A stretch of 64,000 bases of DNA from Escherichia coli (GTDB lineage Bacteria > Pseudomonadota > Gammaproteobacteria > Enterobacterales > Enterobacteriaceae): the NCBI RefSeq assembly GCF_011881725.1, contig NZ_JAATUR010000020.1, positions 1-64,000 on the forward strand, given 5' to 3'. Every line of letters begins with the position of its first letter. The first letter of the stretch is position 1. This document shows, in pieces, positions 29,132 through 41,435 of the stretch. Both the position numbers and the translations under genes were made by a program. The notes under the pieces were generated by a model. The model searched no databases. It had not been told where the DNA came from and saw only the letters and a program-made list of their open reading frames with translations.

Positions 29132-29608
29132 TTAGCTGAACATCGCAGTAATCGATGCACTTGCCAAAGCGTGGAAATGGACGTTAAACCCGACCATCGC
29201 GCCGCTGGCACCTTCATCGACATCAATACGCTCTACATCCAGCGCGTGAACGGTAAAAATGTAGCGATGGGTTTCACCTTTTGGCGGCGCTGCGCCACCG
29301 TATCCGGCTTTACCAAAATCGGTACGCGTCTGTAAAACACCGTCTGGCATTGCCACCAAACCGGAGCCAAACCCTTGCGGCAATACGCGGGTATCGGCAG
29401 GCAAGTTCACCACCACCCAGTGCCACCAGCCGGAGCCAGTTGGTGCATCTGGATCATAGCAAGTGACAACAAAACTTTTGGTCCCCGCAGGAACATCGTC
29501 CCACGCCAGATGCGGCGAAATATTATCACCATCGTAACCCATGCCATTAAAGACATGACGATGCGGCAGTTTATCGCCATCGCGCAGATCATTACTGATG
29601 AGTTTCAT
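29132..29608 (-). CDS. ybhB: YbhB, phosphatidylethanolamine-binding protein family
   Basis: 158 residues, the E. coli length, of the PEBP/RKIP fold. The ligand-site motifs are visible as CYDPDAPTGSGWWHW and GETHRYIFTVHAL. It has no signal peptide, so it is probably cytoplasmic. Its role in E. coli is not settled. It is the first host gene after attR and lies downstream of bioA on the same strand. Confidence 0.95.
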   Translation of the reverse strand: MKLISNDLRDGDKLPHRHVFNGMGYDGDNISPHLAWDDVPAGTKSFVVTCYDPDAPTGSGWWHWVVVNLPADTRVLPQGFGSGLVAMPDGVLQTRTDFGKAGYGGAAPPKGETHRYIFTVHALDVERIDVDEGASGAMVGFNVHFHALASASITAMFS

Positions 29609-29666
29609 GAACCCTCCTTTCTTGTTTGCAGAAAGTGTAGCCAGAAACCTTCAGGCTGACTGCTCG

Positions 29667-30956
29667 TTATTGGCAAAAAAATGTTTCTTCCTGTACCGCA
29701 CGGTTAACTGCTGCGGTCAGGCGCTGCAACTGTTCCGGGCGAATAATATAGGGCGGCATCAGGTAAATCAGCTTGCCAAAAGGCCGGATCCACACGCCCT
29801 GTTCGACAAAGAATTTTTGCAGAGCCGCCATATTTACCGGACGAGTGGTTTCGACCACGCCAATTGCCCCCAGCACGCGCACATCGGCAACCATTTCGGC
29901 GTCACGGGCTGATTCCAGTTGCTCGCGCAGTTGTGCTTCAATAGTTTCCACCTGCTGCTGCCAGTCGCCAGATTCAATAATGGTCAGGCTGGCGATCGCT
30001 GCCGCGCAGGCTAGCGGATTGCCCATAAAGGTTGGTCCATGCATAAAGCATCCCGCTGCGCCGTTACTGATGGTTTCAGCAACATCGCGCGTGGTAAGCG
30101 TGGCAGAAAGCGTCATCGTACCGCCGGTTAAAGCTTTACCAAGACATAAAATATCCGGCGCGATCCCCGCATGCTCGCAGGCAAACAATTTGCCGGTACG
30201 ACCAAATCCGGTGGCGATCTCGTCAGCAATCAGCAAGATACCTTCACGATCGCACATTTTGCGCATTCGTTTTAACCACTCCGGATGGTACATACGCATT
30301 CCGCCTGCGCCCTGCACAATCGGTTCAATGATTACGGCAGCGATTTCATGACGATGCGCCGCCATCAGGCGTGCAAAGCCCACCATATCGCGCTCATCCC
30401 ATTCGCCGTCCATGCGGCTTTGTGGTGCCGGAGCAAACAAGTTTTCTGGCAGATAGCCTTTCCACAGGCTGTGCATTGAGTTGTCCGGATCGCACACCGA
30501 CATCGCGCCAAAAGTATCGCCATGATAACCATTGCGGAAGGTCAGAAAACGCTGGCGTGCTTCGCCTTTGGCCTGCCAGTACTGCAATGCCATCTTCATC
30601 GCCACTTCCACCGCCACGGAACCGGAGTCTGCGAGAAAAACGCACTCCAGCGGTTCCGGCGTCATCGCCACCAGTTTGCGGCACAACTCGACTGCGGGCG
30701 CATGGGTAATACCGCCAAACATCACATGCGACATGGCGTCAATTTGCGACTTCATCGCGGCATTAAGTTGCGGGTGATTGTAACCGTGGATCGCCGCCCA
30801 CCAGGACGACATACCGTCAACCAGGCGTCTGCCGTCAGACAAAATCAGCTCGCAACCTTCGGCGCTCGCCACCGGATAAACCGGCAGCGGGGAGGTCATT
30901 GATGTGTACGGGTGCCAGATATGGCGTTGGTCAAAGGCAAGATCGTCCGTTGTCAT
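29667..30956 (-). CDS. bioA: BioA, DAPA aminotransferase of biotin synthesis
   Basis: 429 residues. PLP-dependent enzyme converting 7-keto-8-aminopelargonate to 7,8-diaminopelargonate, using S-adenosylmethionine as amino donor. The PLP lysine lies in [10 protein letters not shown] and the substrate region begins [10 protein letters not shown] use the ATG at 30956 ([10 protein letters not shown]); the open frame to 31067 crosses the operator. It is transcribed away from bioBFCD from the shared regulatory region. Confidence 0.97.
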   Translation of the reverse strand: MTTDDLAFDQRHIWHPYTSMTSPLPVYPVASAEGCELILSDGRRLVDGMSSWWAAIHGYNHPQLNAAMKSQIDAMSHVMFGGITHAPAVELCRKLVAMTPEPLECVFLADSGSVAVEVAMKMALQYWQAKGEARQRFLTFRNGYHGDTFGAMSVCDPDNSMHSLWKGYLPENLFAPAPQSRMDGEWDERDMVGFARLMAAHRHEIAAVIIEPIVQGAGGMRMYHPEWLKRMRKMCDREGILLIADEIATGFGRTGKLFACEHAGIAPDILCLGKALTGGTMTLSATLTTRDVAETISNGAAGCFMHGPTFMGNPLACAAAIASLTIIESGDWQQQVETIEAQLREQLESARDAEMVADVRVLGAIGVVETTRPVNMAALQKFFVEQGVWIRPFGKLIYLMPPYIIRPEQLQRLTAAVNRAVQEETFFCQ

Positions 30957-30962
30957 AATCGA

Positions 30963-30999
30963 CTTGTAAACCAAATTGAAAAGATTTAGGTTTACGAGT
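30963..30999. promoter_or_regulatory. bioO: bioO operator between bioA and bioB (BirA site)
   Basis: TTGTAAACC (30964-30972) and GGTTTACGA (30989-30997) form the split palindrome recognised by the BirA-biotinyl-AMP dimer, overlapping both divergent promoters. The right half has GA where I recall AA in K-12, breaking the symmetry at one base. Confidence 0.88.
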
Positions 31000-31042
31000 C
31001 TACACCGAATTAACAACAAAAAACACATTCTGGAGAAGCCCC

Positions 31043-32083
31043 ATGGCTCACCGCCAACGCTGGACATTGTCGCAAGTCACCGAATTATTTGAAAAACCGT
31101 TGCTGGATCTGCTGTTTGAAGCGCAGCAGGTGCACCGTCAGCATTTTGATCCTCGTCAGGTCCAGGTCAGCACTTTGCTGTCAATTAAAACGGGTGCTTG
31201 CCCGGAAGATTGCAAATATTGCCCGCAAAGCTCGCGCTACAAAACCGGACTGGAAGCCGAGCGGTTGATGGAAGTCGAACAGGTGCTGGAGTCGGCGCGT
31301 AAAGCGAAAGCGGCGGGATCGACGCGTTTTTGCATGGGCGCGGCGTGGAAGAATCCCCACGAACGCGATATGCCGTACCTGGAACAAATGGTGCAGGGGG
31401 TAAAAGCGATGGGCCTGGAGGCGTGCATGACGCTGGGTACGTTGAGTGAATCTCAGGCGCAGCGCCTCGCGAATGCCGGGCTGGATTACTACAACCACAA
31501 CCTCGACACCTCGCCGGAGTTTTACGGCAATATCATCACCACTCGCACCTATCAGGAACGCCTCGATACCCTGGAAAAAGTGCGCGATGCGGGAATCAAA
31601 GTCTGTTCTGGCGGCATTGTGGGCTTAGGCGAAACGGTGAAAGATCGCGCCGGATTATTACTACAACTGGCAAATCTACCGACGCCGCCGGAAAGCGTGC
31701 CAATCAATATGCTGGTGAAAGTGAAAGGCACACCGCTGGCCGATAACGATGATGTCGATGCCTTTGATTTTATTCGCACCATTGCAGTAGCGCGGATCAT
31801 GATGCCGACCTCTTACGTGCGCCTTTCTGCCGGACGCGAGCAGATGAATGAACAGACTCAGGCAATGTGTTTTATGGCTGGAGCTAACTCGATTTTCTAT
31901 GGTTGCAAACTGCTGACCACGCCCAATCCGGAAGAAGATAAAGACCTGCAACTGTTCCGCAAACTGGGGCTGAATCCGCAGCAAACTGCCGTGCTGGCTG
32001 GCGATAATGAACAACAGCAGCGTCTGGAGCAGGCACTGATGACCCCGGACACTGACGAATACTACAACGCGGCAGCACTATGA
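31043..32083 (+). CDS. bioB: Biotin synthase BioB
   Basis: 346 residues, radical-SAM enzyme inserting sulfur into dethiobiotin. The [4Fe-4S] motif CPEDCKYC (CxxxCxxC) is present, together with the conserved YNHNLDTS segment. First gene of bioBFCD; GGAG precedes the ATG. It overlaps bioF by four bases. Confidence 0.98.
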   Translation: MAHRQRWTLSQVTELFEKPLLDLLFEAQQVHRQHFDPRQVQVSTLLSIKTGACPEDCKYCPQSSRYKTGLEAERLMEVEQVLESARKAKAAGSTRFCMGAAWKNPHERDMPYLEQMVQGVKAMGLEACMTLGTLSESQAQRLANAGLDYYNHNLDTSPEFYGNIITTRTYQERLDTLEKVRDAGIKVCSGGIVGLGETVKDRAGLLLQLANLPTPPESVPINMLVKVKGTPLADNDDVDAFDFIRTIAVARIMMPTSYVRLSAGREQMNEQTQAMCFMAGANSIFYGCKLLTTPNPEEDKDLQLFRKLGLNPQQTAVLAGDNEQQQRLEQALMTPDTDEYYNAAAL

Positions 32084-33237
32084 GCTGGCAGGAGAAAATC
32101 AACGCGGCGCTCGATGCGCGGCGTGAAGCAGATGCTCTGCGCCGCCGTTACCCTGTAGCGCAAGGGGCCGGACGATGGCTGGTGGCGGATGATCGTCAGT
32201 TTTTAAACTTTTCCAGTAACGATTACCTCGGTTTAAGCCATCATCCGAAAATCATCCGCGCCTGGCAGCAGGGCGCTGAACAATTTGGCGTCGGTAGCGG
32301 CGGTTCGGGGCATGTCAGCGGTTATAGCGTGGCGCATCAGGCGCTGGAAGAAGAACTGGCGGAGTGGCTGGGCTATTCGCGGGCGCTGCTGTTTATCTCT
32401 GGTTTTGCCGCTAATCAGGCAGTCATTGCCGCGATGATGGCAAAAGAGGACCGTATTGTTACTGACAGGCTGAGTCACGCCTCCTTGCTGGAAGCGGCCA
32501 GTTTAAGCCCGGCGCAGCTTCGCCGTTTTGCTCATAATGATGTCGCTCATCTGGCGCGCCTGCTTGCTACCTCCTGTCCGGGGTTGCAACTGGTGGTAAC
32601 AGAAGGTGTGTTCAGTATGGACGGCGATAGCGCGCCGCTGGTAGAAATCCACCGTGAGACGCATCAGCATAACGCCTGGTTGATGGTCGATGATGCTCAC
32701 GGTGTGGGCGTTATCGGTGAACAGGGGCGCGGAAGCTGCTGGCAGCAGCAGGTGAAGCCGGAATTGCTGGTGGTCACTTTTGGCAAAGGATTTGGCGTCA
32801 GCGGGGCGGCGGTGCTTTGTTCTGATAGCGTGGCAGATTATCTGTTGCAATTTGCCCGCCATCTTATCTACAGCACCAGTATGCCCCCCGCTCAGGCGCA
32901 GGCATTACGTGCGTCGCTGGCGGTCATTCGCAGTGATGAGGGGGATGCACGGCGCGCAAAACTGGCGGCACTCATAACGCGTTTTCGTGCCGGAATACAG
33001 GGGTTGCCTTTTACTCTTGCGGAATCACGTAGTGCCATTCAGCCATTAATCGTCGGCGATAACGTTCGCGCATTACGCCTGGCAGAAAAACTGCGCCAGC
33101 AAGGGTGCTGGGTAACGGCGATTCGCCCGCCAACCGTACCCGTCGGCACCGCGCGGATACGCTTAACGCTAACCGCAGAGCATGAAATGCAGGATATTGA
33201 CCGTTTGCTGGAGGTACTGCATGGCAATGGTCAATAA
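32080..33237 (+). CDS. bioF: BioF, 8-amino-7-oxononanoate synthase
   Basis: 385 residues, one more than I recall for K-12. PLP enzyme joining pimeloyl-ACP and L-alanine. PLP lysine in [12 protein letters not shown], and the VDDAHGVGV motif binds the cofactor. It overlaps bioB by 4 and bioC by 17 bases. Confidence 0.97.
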   Translation: MSWQEKINAALDARREADALRRRYPVAQGAGRWLVADDRQFLNFSSNDYLGLSHHPKIIRAWQQGAEQFGVGSGGSGHVSGYSVAHQALEEELAEWLGYSRALLFISGFAANQAVIAAMMAKEDRIVTDRLSHASLLEAASLSPAQLRRFAHNDVAHLARLLATSCPGLQLVVTEGVFSMDGDSAPLVEIHRETHQHNAWLMVDDAHGVGVIGEQGRGSCWQQQVKPELLVVTFGKGFGVSGAAVLCSDSVADYLLQFARHLIYSTSMPPAQAQALRASLAVIRSDEGDARRAKLAALITRFRAGIQGLPFTLAESRSAIQPLIVGDNVRALRLAEKLRQQGCWVTAIRPPTVPVGTARIRLTLTAEHEMQDIDRLLEVLHGNGQ

Positions 33238-33976
33238 ACAAGCCATCGCTGCGGCATTTGGTCGGGCAGCCGCTCAATATGAGCAACACGCAGACTTACA
33301 GCGCCAGAGCGCCGATGCCTTGCTGGCAATGCTCCCGCAACGTCAATACGCCCGCGTGTTGGACGCTGGCTGTGGACCGGGCTGGATGAGCCGCCACTGG
33401 CGCGATCGTCACTCGCATGTGACGGCCTTAGATCTCTCGCCACTTATGCTCAAGCAGGCACGCCAACAAGATGCTGCAGATCATTATCTGGCGGGCGATA
33501 TCGAATCCCTGCCGTTAGCGACTGCGACGTTCGATCTTGCATGGAGCAATCTCGTGGTGCAGTGGTGCGGTAATTTATCTACGGCACTACGCGAGCTGTA
33601 TCGGGTGGTGCGCCCCGGAGGCGTGGTCGCGTTTACCACCCTGGCGCAGGGGTCACTCTCTGAACTGCATCAGGCGTGGCAAGCGGTAGATGAACGGCCC
33701 CATGCCAATCACTTTTTACCGCCCGCAGAAATTGAACTGGCGCTAAAAGGCTTTTGTTATCAGTACCATCTTCAACCCATCACGCTGTGCTTTGATGACG
33801 CGCTCAGTGCTATGCGTTCACTGAAAGGCATAGGTGCAACGCATCTTCACGAAGGGCGCGACCAGCGAATATTAACGCGTTCGCAGCTACAGCAACTGCA
33901 ACTGGCCTGGCCGCAAAAACAGGGGCGATATCCTCTGACTTATCATCTTTTTTTGGGAGTGATTGCTCGTGAGTAA
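33221..33976 (+). CDS. bioC: BioC, malonyl-ACP O-methyltransferase
   Basis: 251 residues. It methylates malonyl-ACP to disguise it for the fatty-acid pathway, the first step to pimelate. SAM motif I is [12 protein letters not shown] near residues 45-56. I start it at 33221 ([17 protein letters not shown]) inside the end of bioF. Moderately divergent from K-12, for example around [12 protein letters not shown]. Confidence 0.96.
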   Translation: MAMVNKQAIAAAFGRAAAQYEQHADLQRQSADALLAMLPQRQYARVLDAGCGPGWMSRHWRDRHSHVTALDLSPLMLKQARQQDAADHYLAGDIESLPLATATFDLAWSNLVVQWCGNLSTALRELYRVVRPGGVVAFTTLAQGSLSELHQAWQAVDERPHANHFLPPAEIELALKGFCYQYHLQPITLCFDDALSAMRSLKGIGATHLHEGRDQRILTRSQLQQLQLAWPQKQGRYPLTYHLFLGVIARE

Positions 33977-34649
33977 ACGCTATTTTGTCACCGGAACAGA
34001 CACTGAAGTGGGGAAAACCGTCGCCAGTTGTGCGCTTTTACAGGCCGCGAAGGCAGCAGGTTGCCGGACGGCAGGCTACAAACCTGTTGCCTCAGGCAGT
34101 GAAATAACTGCAGAAGGCTTACGTAATAGCGATGCACTGGCGCTGCAACGCAACAGTAGTCTGCAACTGGATTACGTCACGGTAAATCCTTACACCTTCG
34201 CAGAACCCACCTCGCCGCATATCATCAGTACAGAAGAGGGCAGACCCATCGACCCCGCGGTTATGAGCGCTGGATTACGCGCGCTTGAACAACAGGCTGA
34301 CTGGGTGTTAGTGGAAGGCGCTGGCGGCTGGTTTACACCGCTTTCTGACACTTTCACTTTTGCGGATTGGGTAACACAGGAACAACTGCCGGTGATACTG
34401 GTGGTTGGCGTGAAACTCGGTTGTATTAATCATGCGATGCTGACGGCACAGGCGGTACAGCAAGCTGGACTTACCCTTGCCGGGTGGGTAGCGAACGATG
34501 TCACACCACCGGGCAAACGTCACGCTGAATATATGACCACGCTCAATCGGATGATTTCCGCACCACTGCTTGGGGAGATCCCGTGGCTTGATGAACCCCC
34601 TGAAAACGCGTTAACTGGAAAGTACCTCAATCTCACCTCATTGTTGTAG
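33969..34649 (+). CDS. bioD: BioD, dethiobiotin synthetase
   Basis: 226 residues from a GTG at 33969 ([11 protein letters not shown]). ATP-dependent carboxylase closing the ureido ring. P-loop GTDTEVGKT at about 8-16. Overlaps bioC by eight bases, last gene of the operon. The C terminus (YLNLTSLL) is one residue longer than I recall for K-12. Confidence 0.96.
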   Translation: MSKRYFVTGTDTEVGKTVASCALLQAAKAAGCRTAGYKPVASGSEITAEGLRNSDALALQRNSSLQLDYVTVNPYTFAEPTSPHIISTEEGRPIDPAVMSAGLRALEQQADWVLVEGAGGWFTPLSDTFTFADWVTQEQLPVILVVGVKLGCINHAMLTAQAVQQAGLTLAGWVANDVTPPGKRHAEYMTTLNRMISAPLLGEIPWLDEPPENALTGKYLNLTSLL

Positions 34650-34805
34650 CAATATATTTGGTTAAATTGCGAGCGAGATCGCGGCGTCCGCTGCCTGCAT
34701 TTTAACCAATTAAATTTTAAAAGAAGCGAGAAAAAATATTTAACCCCATATTATGCGGTTAGTGTGGGAATTGCCCAGGCGGCAGGGCGTACGGGCTGCA
34801 GGCAG

Positions 34806-34828
34806 TTATCCACTATTCCTGTGGATAA
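34806..34828. promoter_or_regulatory. Inverted pair of DnaA-box-like sequences upstream of uvrB
   Basis: TTATCCACT at 34806-34814 and TGTGGATAA at 34820-34828 are opposed near-matches to the TTATCCACA DnaA box. DnaA sites near the distal uvrB promoter have been described in E. coli; binding here is inferred. Confidence 0.6.
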
Positions 34829-35132
34829 CCATGTGTATTAGAGTTAGAAAACACGATACAAGCGAGAGAATACGCGGCTTGCACGCAAATTGACGCGAAA
34901 GAAGGCTTAAGGAAATATTTGTTATTTTTCAATTGATTATATAAAAGCAATGGCAGTCATGAAAGTGACATCTCTTGCCATAAATCCGTCATCAGTCATC
35001 TTGACAATTGTTAAAAAAGCCGTTGCTCTGGGGATAACCCCGCAAACCTGGAGTTTTATCTCGCCACTGAGCAAATTATGCTCATGATTGACACCTTCGT
35101 TAACGGTGTAACAGAAATAATGTGGCGTGAAA

Positions 35133-35154
35133 CTGTTTTTTTATCCAGTATAAT
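35133..35154 (+). promoter_or_regulatory. LexA box and -10 of the uvrB promoter
   Basis: CTG-N10-CAG (35133-35148) fits the SOS box, and TATAAT at 35149-35154 overlaps its end as a perfect -10. LexA bound here blocks the promoter; DNA damage relieves it. Confidence 0.88.
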
Positions 35155-35223
35155 TTGTTGGCATTATTAAGCCCGGCGAGTAAAATTACATACCTGCCCG
35201 CCCACTCCTTCAGGTAGCGACTC

Positions 35224-37245
35224 ATGAGTAAACCGTTCAAACTGAATTCCGCTTTCAAACCTTCCGGCGATCAGCCTGAGGCGATTCGACGCCTCGAAGA
35301 GGGGCTTGAAGATGGCCTGGCTCACCAGACTCTACTCGGCGTAACGGGCTCCGGGAAAACATTTACCATCGCTAACGTCATCGCTGACCTTCAGCGTCCG
35401 ACAATGGTGCTTGCGCCCAACAAAACGCTGGCGGCCCAGTTGTACGGCGAGATGAAAGAGTTCTTCCCGGAAAATGCGGTGGAGTACTTCGTCTCTTACT
35501 ACGACTACTATCAGCCGGAAGCCTATGTGCCGAGTTCCGACACCTTCATTGAAAAAGATGCCTCGGTAAACGAACATATTGAACAGATGCGGCTGTCAGC
35601 CACCAAAGCGTTGCTTGAGCGGCGTGATGTGGTGGTGGTCGCTTCTGTTTCAGCTATCTACGGTCTGGGCGACCCTGATTTATATCTCAAGATGATGCTG
35701 CATCTGACGGTCGGCATGATTATCGATCAGCGCGCGATCCTGCGGCGCCTGGCGGAATTGCAATACACCCGCAACGACCAGGCGTTCCAGCGCGGTACTT
35801 TCCGTGTTCGTGGCGAGGTGATTGATATCTTCCCGGCAGAATCGGACGACATTGCGCTACGTGTAGAGCTGTTTGACGAGGAAGTGGAGCGATTGTCGTT
35901 ATTTGACCCGCTCACCGGGCAGATTGTATCCACCATTCCGCGTTTTACCATCTACCCGAAAACGCACTACGTCACGCCGCGCGAGCGCATTGTACAGGCG
36001 ATGGAAGAGATTAAAGAAGAACTGGCCGCCAGACGCAAAGTGCTGTTGGAGAATAACAAGCTACTGGAAGAGCAGCGGCTGACTCAGCGTACCCAGTTTG
36101 ATCTGGAGATGATGAACGAACTGGGTTATTGCTCAGGTATTGAAAACTACTCGCGCTTCCTCTCCGGTCGTGGACCTGGTGAGCCACCGCCGACGCTGTT
36201 TGACTACCTGCCAGCCGATGGGCTGCTGGTGGTCGATGAATCCCATGTCACCATTCCGCAAATTGGCGGCATGTATCGTGGTGACCGGGCGCGCAAAGAG
36301 ACGCTGGTAGAGTATGGTTTTCGCCTGCCATCGGCGCTGGATAACCGTCCGCTGAAATTTGAAGAGTTCGAAGCATTAGCGCCGCAAACCATCTATGTTT
36401 CGGCGACGCCGGGTAATTACGAGCTGGAGAAATCCGGTGGCGATGTGGTGGATCAGGTCGTGCGTCCAACAGGGCTGCTGGACCCGATTATCGAAGTGCG
36501 CCCGGTAGCGACCCAGGTTGATGATCTTCTTTCGGAGATTCGTCAGCGTGCGGCAATTAACGAACGCGTACTGGTCACCACACTGACCAAGCGGATGGCG
36601 GAAGATCTCACGGAATATCTCGAAGAACACGGCGAGCGCGTGCGTTATCTTCACTCGGATATCGACACCGTTGAGCGTATGGAAATCATCCGCGACTTGC
36701 GTCTGGGCGAGTTTGATGTGCTGGTGGGGATCAACCTACTGCGTGAAGGTCTGGATATGCCAGAAGTTTCGCTGGTGGCGATCCTCGATGCTGACAAAGA
36801 AGGCTTCCTGCGTTCTGAACGCTCATTGATTCAGACCATTGGACGCGCAGCGCGAAACGTCAACGGTAAAGCGATTCTTTACGGTGATAAGATTACCCCG
36901 TCAATGGCGAAAGCGATTGGCGAAACCGAACGTCGCCGCGAGAAACAGCAGAAGTACAATGAAGAGCACGGCATCACGCCACAAGGACTGAACAAGAAAG
37001 TGGTCGATATCCTGGCGCTGGGGCAGAACATTGCCAAAACAAAAGCGAAGGGCAGAGGAAAATCGCGGCCGATTGTTGAGCCGGATAATGTGCCGATGGA
37101 TATGTCGCCGAAGGCGTTGCAGCAGAAAATTCATGAGCTGGAAGGCCAGATGATGCAACACGCGCAAAATCTGGAGTTCGAAGAAGCGGCGCAAATTCGT
37201 GACCAGTTACATCAACTGCGTGAGCTGTTTATTGCTGCGTCGTGA
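35224..37245 (+). CDS. uvrB: UvrB, excision repair damage-recognition helicase
   Basis: 673 residues, full length. Walker A GVTGSGKT at 39-46; the beta-hairpin with its tyrosines ([13 protein letters not shown]) near 92-104; helicase motifs including DESHVT and IGRAARN; C-terminal UVR coiled coil ([20 protein letters not shown]) that contacts UvrC. It loads at lesions with UvrA and positions UvrC for incision. SOS-regulated from the promoter upstream. Confidence 0.98.
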   Translation: MSKPFKLNSAFKPSGDQPEAIRRLEEGLEDGLAHQTLLGVTGSGKTFTIANVIADLQRPTMVLAPNKTLAAQLYGEMKEFFPENAVEYFVSYYDYYQPEAYVPSSDTFIEKDASVNEHIEQMRLSATKALLERRDVVVVASVSAIYGLGDPDLYLKMMLHLTVGMIIDQRAILRRLAELQYTRNDQAFQRGTFRVRGEVIDIFPAESDDIALRVELFDEEVERLSLFDPLTGQIVSTIPRFTIYPKTHYVTPRERIVQAMEEIKEELAARRKVLLENNKLLEEQRLTQRTQFDLEMMNELGYCSGIENYSRFLSGRGPGEPPPTLFDYLPADGLLVVDESHVTIPQIGGMYRGDRARKETLVEYGFRLPSALDNRPLKFEEFEALAPQTIYVSATPGNYELEKSGGDVVDQVVRPTGLLDPIIEVRPVATQVDDLLSEIRQRAAINERVLVTTLTKRMAEDLTEYLEEHGERVRYLHSDIDTVERMEIIRDLRLGEFDVLVGINLLREGLDMPEVSLVAILDADKEGFLRSERSLIQTIGRAARNVNGKAILYGDKITPSMAKAIGETERRREKQQKYNEEHGITPQGLNKKVVDILALGQNIAKTKAKGRGKSRPIVEPDNVPMDMSPKALQQKIHELEGQMMQHAQNLEFEEAAQIRDQLHQLRELFIAAS

Positions 37246-37267
37246 CATGATAACGAAGAAGACTGAT

Positions 37268-37366
37268 GACAAACGCAAAACTGCCTGATGCGCTACGCTT
37301 ATCAGGCCTACATGATCTCTGCAATATATTGAATTTGCGCGATTTGTAGGCCGTATCCGGCATAAA
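37268..37366. repeat. REP/BIME element after uvrB
   Basis: Two REP-type units in inverted orientation: GCCTGATGCG...CGCTTATCAGGC (37283-37307) and TAGGCCGTATCCGGC (37347-37361). The first 70 bases recur almost unchanged after rhlE. REP elements are common extragenic palindromes in E. coli and bind gyrase, Pol I or IHF in some forms. Confidence 0.85.
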
Positions 37367-37418
37367 GAACGTGCACTTTGTCTTCAATAGGAAGCCGGGA
37401 TTTTCTTTCGGCTTCCCG

Positions 37419-38387
<969 letters not shown>

Positions 38388-38524
38388 TTAACCTGCCAAT
38401 ATTGAGGGAACAAACTTTTCTCTTCTACCCATAAAGGACGATGCACGCTATGCATCCCTGATGATGTGCATCAAAGTAAAACCGCCATTTTCCCTTATTC
38501 TGTAACGAAATAGCACGATCATGA

Positions 38525-38548
38525 CGCTATATACATGATTACATAGCG
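38525..38548. promoter_or_regulatory. ModE-like operator upstream of moaA
   Basis: CGCTATATA-N6-TACATAGCG is a near-palindrome like the ModE-molybdate binding site. In K-12 ModE activates moaA, and the position about 90 bases before the riboswitch fits. Confidence 0.75.
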
Positions 38549-38629
38549 AAAGTGTGAATGGTAAAATTCCTATTTACACGCTAGTATCGGCATAACCAAT
38601 AAACACTCTAGCCTCTGCACCTGGGTCAA

Positions 38630-38712
38630 CTGATACGGTGCTTTGGCCGTGACAATGCTCATAAAGATTGCCACCAGGGCGAAGGAAGAAATGACTTCGC
38701 CTCCCGTATCTG
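38630..38712 (+). promoter_or_regulatory. Moco riboswitch in the moaA leader
   Basis: A closing stem pairs GATACGG (38632-38638) with CCGTATC (38704-38710). An inner GGCGAAG...CTTCGCC hairpin (38678-38701) and the CTTTGGCCGTGACAA segment are characteristic of the Moco motif. The aptamer ends just before the moaA ribosome site (GGAAAGG), so ligand binding would reduce translation of moaABCDE. Confidence 0.9.
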
Positions 38713-38723
38713 GAAAGGTGTAC

Positions 38724-39713
38724 ATGGCTTCACAACTGACTGATGCATTTGCGCGTAAGTTTTATTACTTGCGCCTTTCAATTACCGATGTGTGTAACTT
38801 TCGTTGCACATATTGCCTGCCGGATGGCTACAAACCGAGCGGCGTCACCAATAAAGGTTTTCTGACCGTCGATGAAATTCGCCGGGTTACGCGCGCCTTT
38901 GCCAGCCTGGGCACTGAAAAAGTGCGTCTGACGGGGGGTGAGCCGTCTTTACGTCGCGACTTTACCGATATCATCGCCGCTGTGCGGGAGAACGATGCTA
39001 TTCGCCAAATTGCGGTCACTACCAATGGTTACCGCCTGGAACGCGACGTGGCGAACTGGCGTGATGCTGGACTTACTGGCATCAACGTTAGTGTTGATAG
39101 CCTCGATGCTCGACAGTTTCACGCCATTACCGGGCAGGATAAATTCCAACAAGTGATGGCGGGGATTGATGCCGCATTTGAGGCGGGTTTTGAGAAGGTC
39201 AAAGTCAACACCGTACTGATGCGTGATGTTAATCATCACCAGCTCGACACCTTTCTGAACTGGATCCAGCATCGTCCCATCCAGCTACGTTTCATTGAAC
39301 TAATGGAAACGGGTGAGGGCAGTGAACTGTTCCGTAAGCACCATATTTCTGGTCAGGTTCTGCGTGACGAGTTGCTGCGTCGCGGCTGGATCCATCAATT
39401 GCGTCAACGTAGCGACGGCCCGGCGCAAGTCTTTTGTCATCCTGATTACGCCGGAGAGATCGGCCTTATCATGCCGTATGAAAAAGACTTCTGCGCCACC
39501 TGCAACCGCCTGCGCGTCTCCTCTATTGGTAAACTCCACCTCTGCCTGTTTGGTGAAGGCGGCGTAAACCTGCGCGATCTGCTGGAAGACGATACTCAGC
39601 AACAGGCGCTGGAAGCCCGTATTTCGGCGGCGCTGCGGGAGAAAAAACAGACCCATTTCCTGCATCAAAACATCACCGGTATTACGCAAAACTTATCGTA
39701 CATTGGCGGTTAA
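38724..39713 (+). CDS. moaA: MoaA, GTP 3',8-cyclase
   Basis: 329 residues, first step of molybdopterin synthesis. Radical-SAM cluster CNFRCTYC (CxxxCxxC) near 24-31, second cluster [11 protein letters not shown]...C near the end, and a C-terminal Gly-Gly needed for activity. Start 38724 ([15 protein letters not shown]), after the riboswitch. First gene of moaABCDE. Confidence 0.98.
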   Translation: MASQLTDAFARKFYYLRLSITDVCNFRCTYCLPDGYKPSGVTNKGFLTVDEIRRVTRAFASLGTEKVRLTGGEPSLRRDFTDIIAAVRENDAIRQIAVTTNGYRLERDVANWRDAGLTGINVSVDSLDARQFHAITGQDKFQQVMAGIDAAFEAGFEKVKVNTVLMRDVNHHQLDTFLNWIQHRPIQLRFIELMETGEGSELFRKHHISGQVLRDELLRRGWIHQLRQRSDGPAQVFCHPDYAGEIGLIMPYEKDFCATCNRLRVSSIGKLHLCLFGEGGVNLRDLLEDDTQQQALEARISAALREKKQTHFLHQNITGITQNLSYIGG

Positions 39714-39734
39714 CACGTCAAAAGGAGAGATCAG

Positions 39735-40247
39735 ATGAGTCAGGTAAGCACTGAATTTATCCCGACCCGTATTGCTATTCTTACGGTTTCTAATCGTCGC
39801 GGTGAAGAAGACGATACCTCCGGCCACTATCTGCGTGATTCGGCGCAGGAGGCAGGCCATCATGTAGTCGATAAAGCCATTGTCAAAGAAAATCGCTACG
39901 CCATTCGCGCTCAGGTTTCTGCGTGGATCGCCAGCGACGAGGTACAAGTGGTGTTGATTACTGGCGGCACCGGCCTGACTGAAGGCGATCAGGCTCCTGA
40001 AGCACTGCTACCGCTGTTCGACCGTGAAGTTGAAGGTTTTGGCGAAGTGTTCCGTATGCTGTCGTTCGAAGAGATTGGTACCGCAACGTTGCAATCCCGT
40101 GCGGTAGCAGGCGTTGCTAATAAGACGCTGATTTTCGCCATGCCGGGTTCGACCAAAGCGTGCCGCACTGCCTGGGAAAATATCATCGCGCCGCAGTTGG
40201 ATGCCCGTACGCGTCCATGCAATTTCCATCCACATTTGAAGAAATAA
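39735..40247 (+). CDS. moaB: MoaB, molybdopterin biosynthesis family protein
   Basis: 170 residues, MoCF-type fold with [16 protein letters not shown] near 75-90, the pterin-binding loop. In E. coli it is dispensable for the pathway and its exact role is unclear; related MogA adenylates molybdopterin. It follows moaA by 21 bases with AAAGGAGAG. Confidence 0.97.
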
Positions 40248-40249
40248 GT

Positions 40250-40735
40250 ATGTCGCAACTGACCCATATCAACGCCGCTGGCGAAGCACACATGGTGGAT
40301 GTCTCCGCCAAAGCGGAAACCGTACGTGAAGCGCGGGCGGAAGCCTTTGTCACCATGCGTAGCGAGACGCTGGCGATGATCATTGATGGTCGCCACCACA
40401 AAGGCGACGTATTTGCTACCGCGCGTATTGCCGGTATTCAGGCGGCAAAACGCACCTGGGATTTGATCCCGCTGTGTCATCCACTGATGCTCAGCAAAGT
40501 TGAAGTCAATTTACAGGCTGAGCCGGAGCACAATCGGGTACGTATAGAAACCTTATGCCGCCTGACCGGGAAAACCGGTGTTGAAATGGAAGCGTTGACG
40601 GCGGCCTCCGTGGCGGCGCTGACCATTTACGACATGTGCAAAGCGGTGCAAAAAGATATGGTGATTGGTCCGGTACGTTTGCTGGCGAAGAGTGGCGGCA
40701 AGTCGGGTGATTTTAAGGTAGAAGCGGATGATTAA
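40250..40735 (+). CDS. moaC: MoaC, cyclic pyranopterin monophosphate synthase
   Basis: 161 residues. Turns the MoaA product into cPMP. Conserved [12 protein letters not shown] and the [20 protein letters not shown] helix with the catalytic Lys/Asp region. Start at 40250, two bases after moaB. Confidence 0.97.
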
Positions 40736-40973
40736 AGTTCTTTTTTTCGCCCAGGTGCGCGAGTTAGTGGGAACGGATGCGACAGAAGTAGCAGCGCAAT
40801 TCCCAACCGTTGAAGCGTTACGCCAGCACCTGGCTGCGCAAAGCGATCGCTGGGGGCTGGCGCTGGAAGATGGCAAATTGCTGGCCGCCGTCAACCAGAC
40901 GCTGGTGAGTTTTGACCATCCGCTGACTGACGGCGACGAAGTGGCTTTCTTCCCGCCGGTAACCGGAGGTTAA
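40728..40973 (+). CDS. moaD: MoaD, molybdopterin synthase small subunit
   Basis: 81 residues, ubiquitin-like fold ending PPVTGG; the terminal Gly carries the thiocarboxylate sulfur used by MoaE. Overlaps moaC by eight bases. Confidence 0.97.
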
Positions 40974-40974
40974 G

Positions 40975-41427
40975 ATGGCAGAAACCAAAATTGTTGTCGG
41001 CCCGCAGCCGTTCAGCGTAGGAGAAGAGTACCCGTGGCTGGCGGAACGTGACGAAGACGGTGCAGTTGTCACGTTTACCGGTAAAGTGCGCAACCATAAC
41101 CTGGGCGACAGCGTTAAAGCATTAACCCTCGAACACTATCCGGGAATGACAGAAAAAGCACTGGCAGAAATTGTCGATGAAGCGCGTAACCGTTGGCCGC
41201 TGGGGCGTGTCACGGTGATTCACCGCATCGGCGAATTATGGCCGGGCGATGAAATCGTTTTTGTTGGTGTGACAAGCGCCCATCGCAGCAGTGCGTTCGA
41301 GGCCGGGCAGTTTATTATGGATTATCTCAAAACCCGCGCGCCGTTCTGGAAGCGCGAAGCCACGCCGGAAGGCGACCGCTGGGTCGAAGCTCGGGAGAGC
41401 GATCAGCAGGCGGCAAAACGCTGGTAG
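40975..41427 (+). CDS. moaE: MoaE, molybdopterin synthase large subunit
   Basis: 150 residues. It forms the heterotetramer with MoaD that inserts two sulfurs into cPMP. The conserved HRIGELWPGD and the RAPFWKREATPEG segment with the active Lys are present. Last gene of the operon, one base after moaD. Confidence 0.97.
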   Translation: MAETKIVVGPQPFSVGEEYPWLAERDEDGAVVTFTGKVRNHNLGDSVKALTLEHYPGMTEKALAEIVDEARNRWPLGRVTVIHRIGELWPGDEIVFVGVTSAHRSSAFEAGQFIMDYLKTRAPFWKREATPEGDRWVEARESDQQAAKRW

Positions 41428-41435
41428 TTTTTTGT

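Larger units (their letters stand above)
34650..35223. other. bioD-uvrB intergenic regulatory region
   Basis: 574 bases without a gene. It holds an inverted pair of DnaA-box-like sequences and the LexA-controlled uvrB promoter, both listed separately, plus a TTGACA at 35001. In K-12 uvrB has several promoters in this region. I see no small ORF with a good start. Confidence 0.7.
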
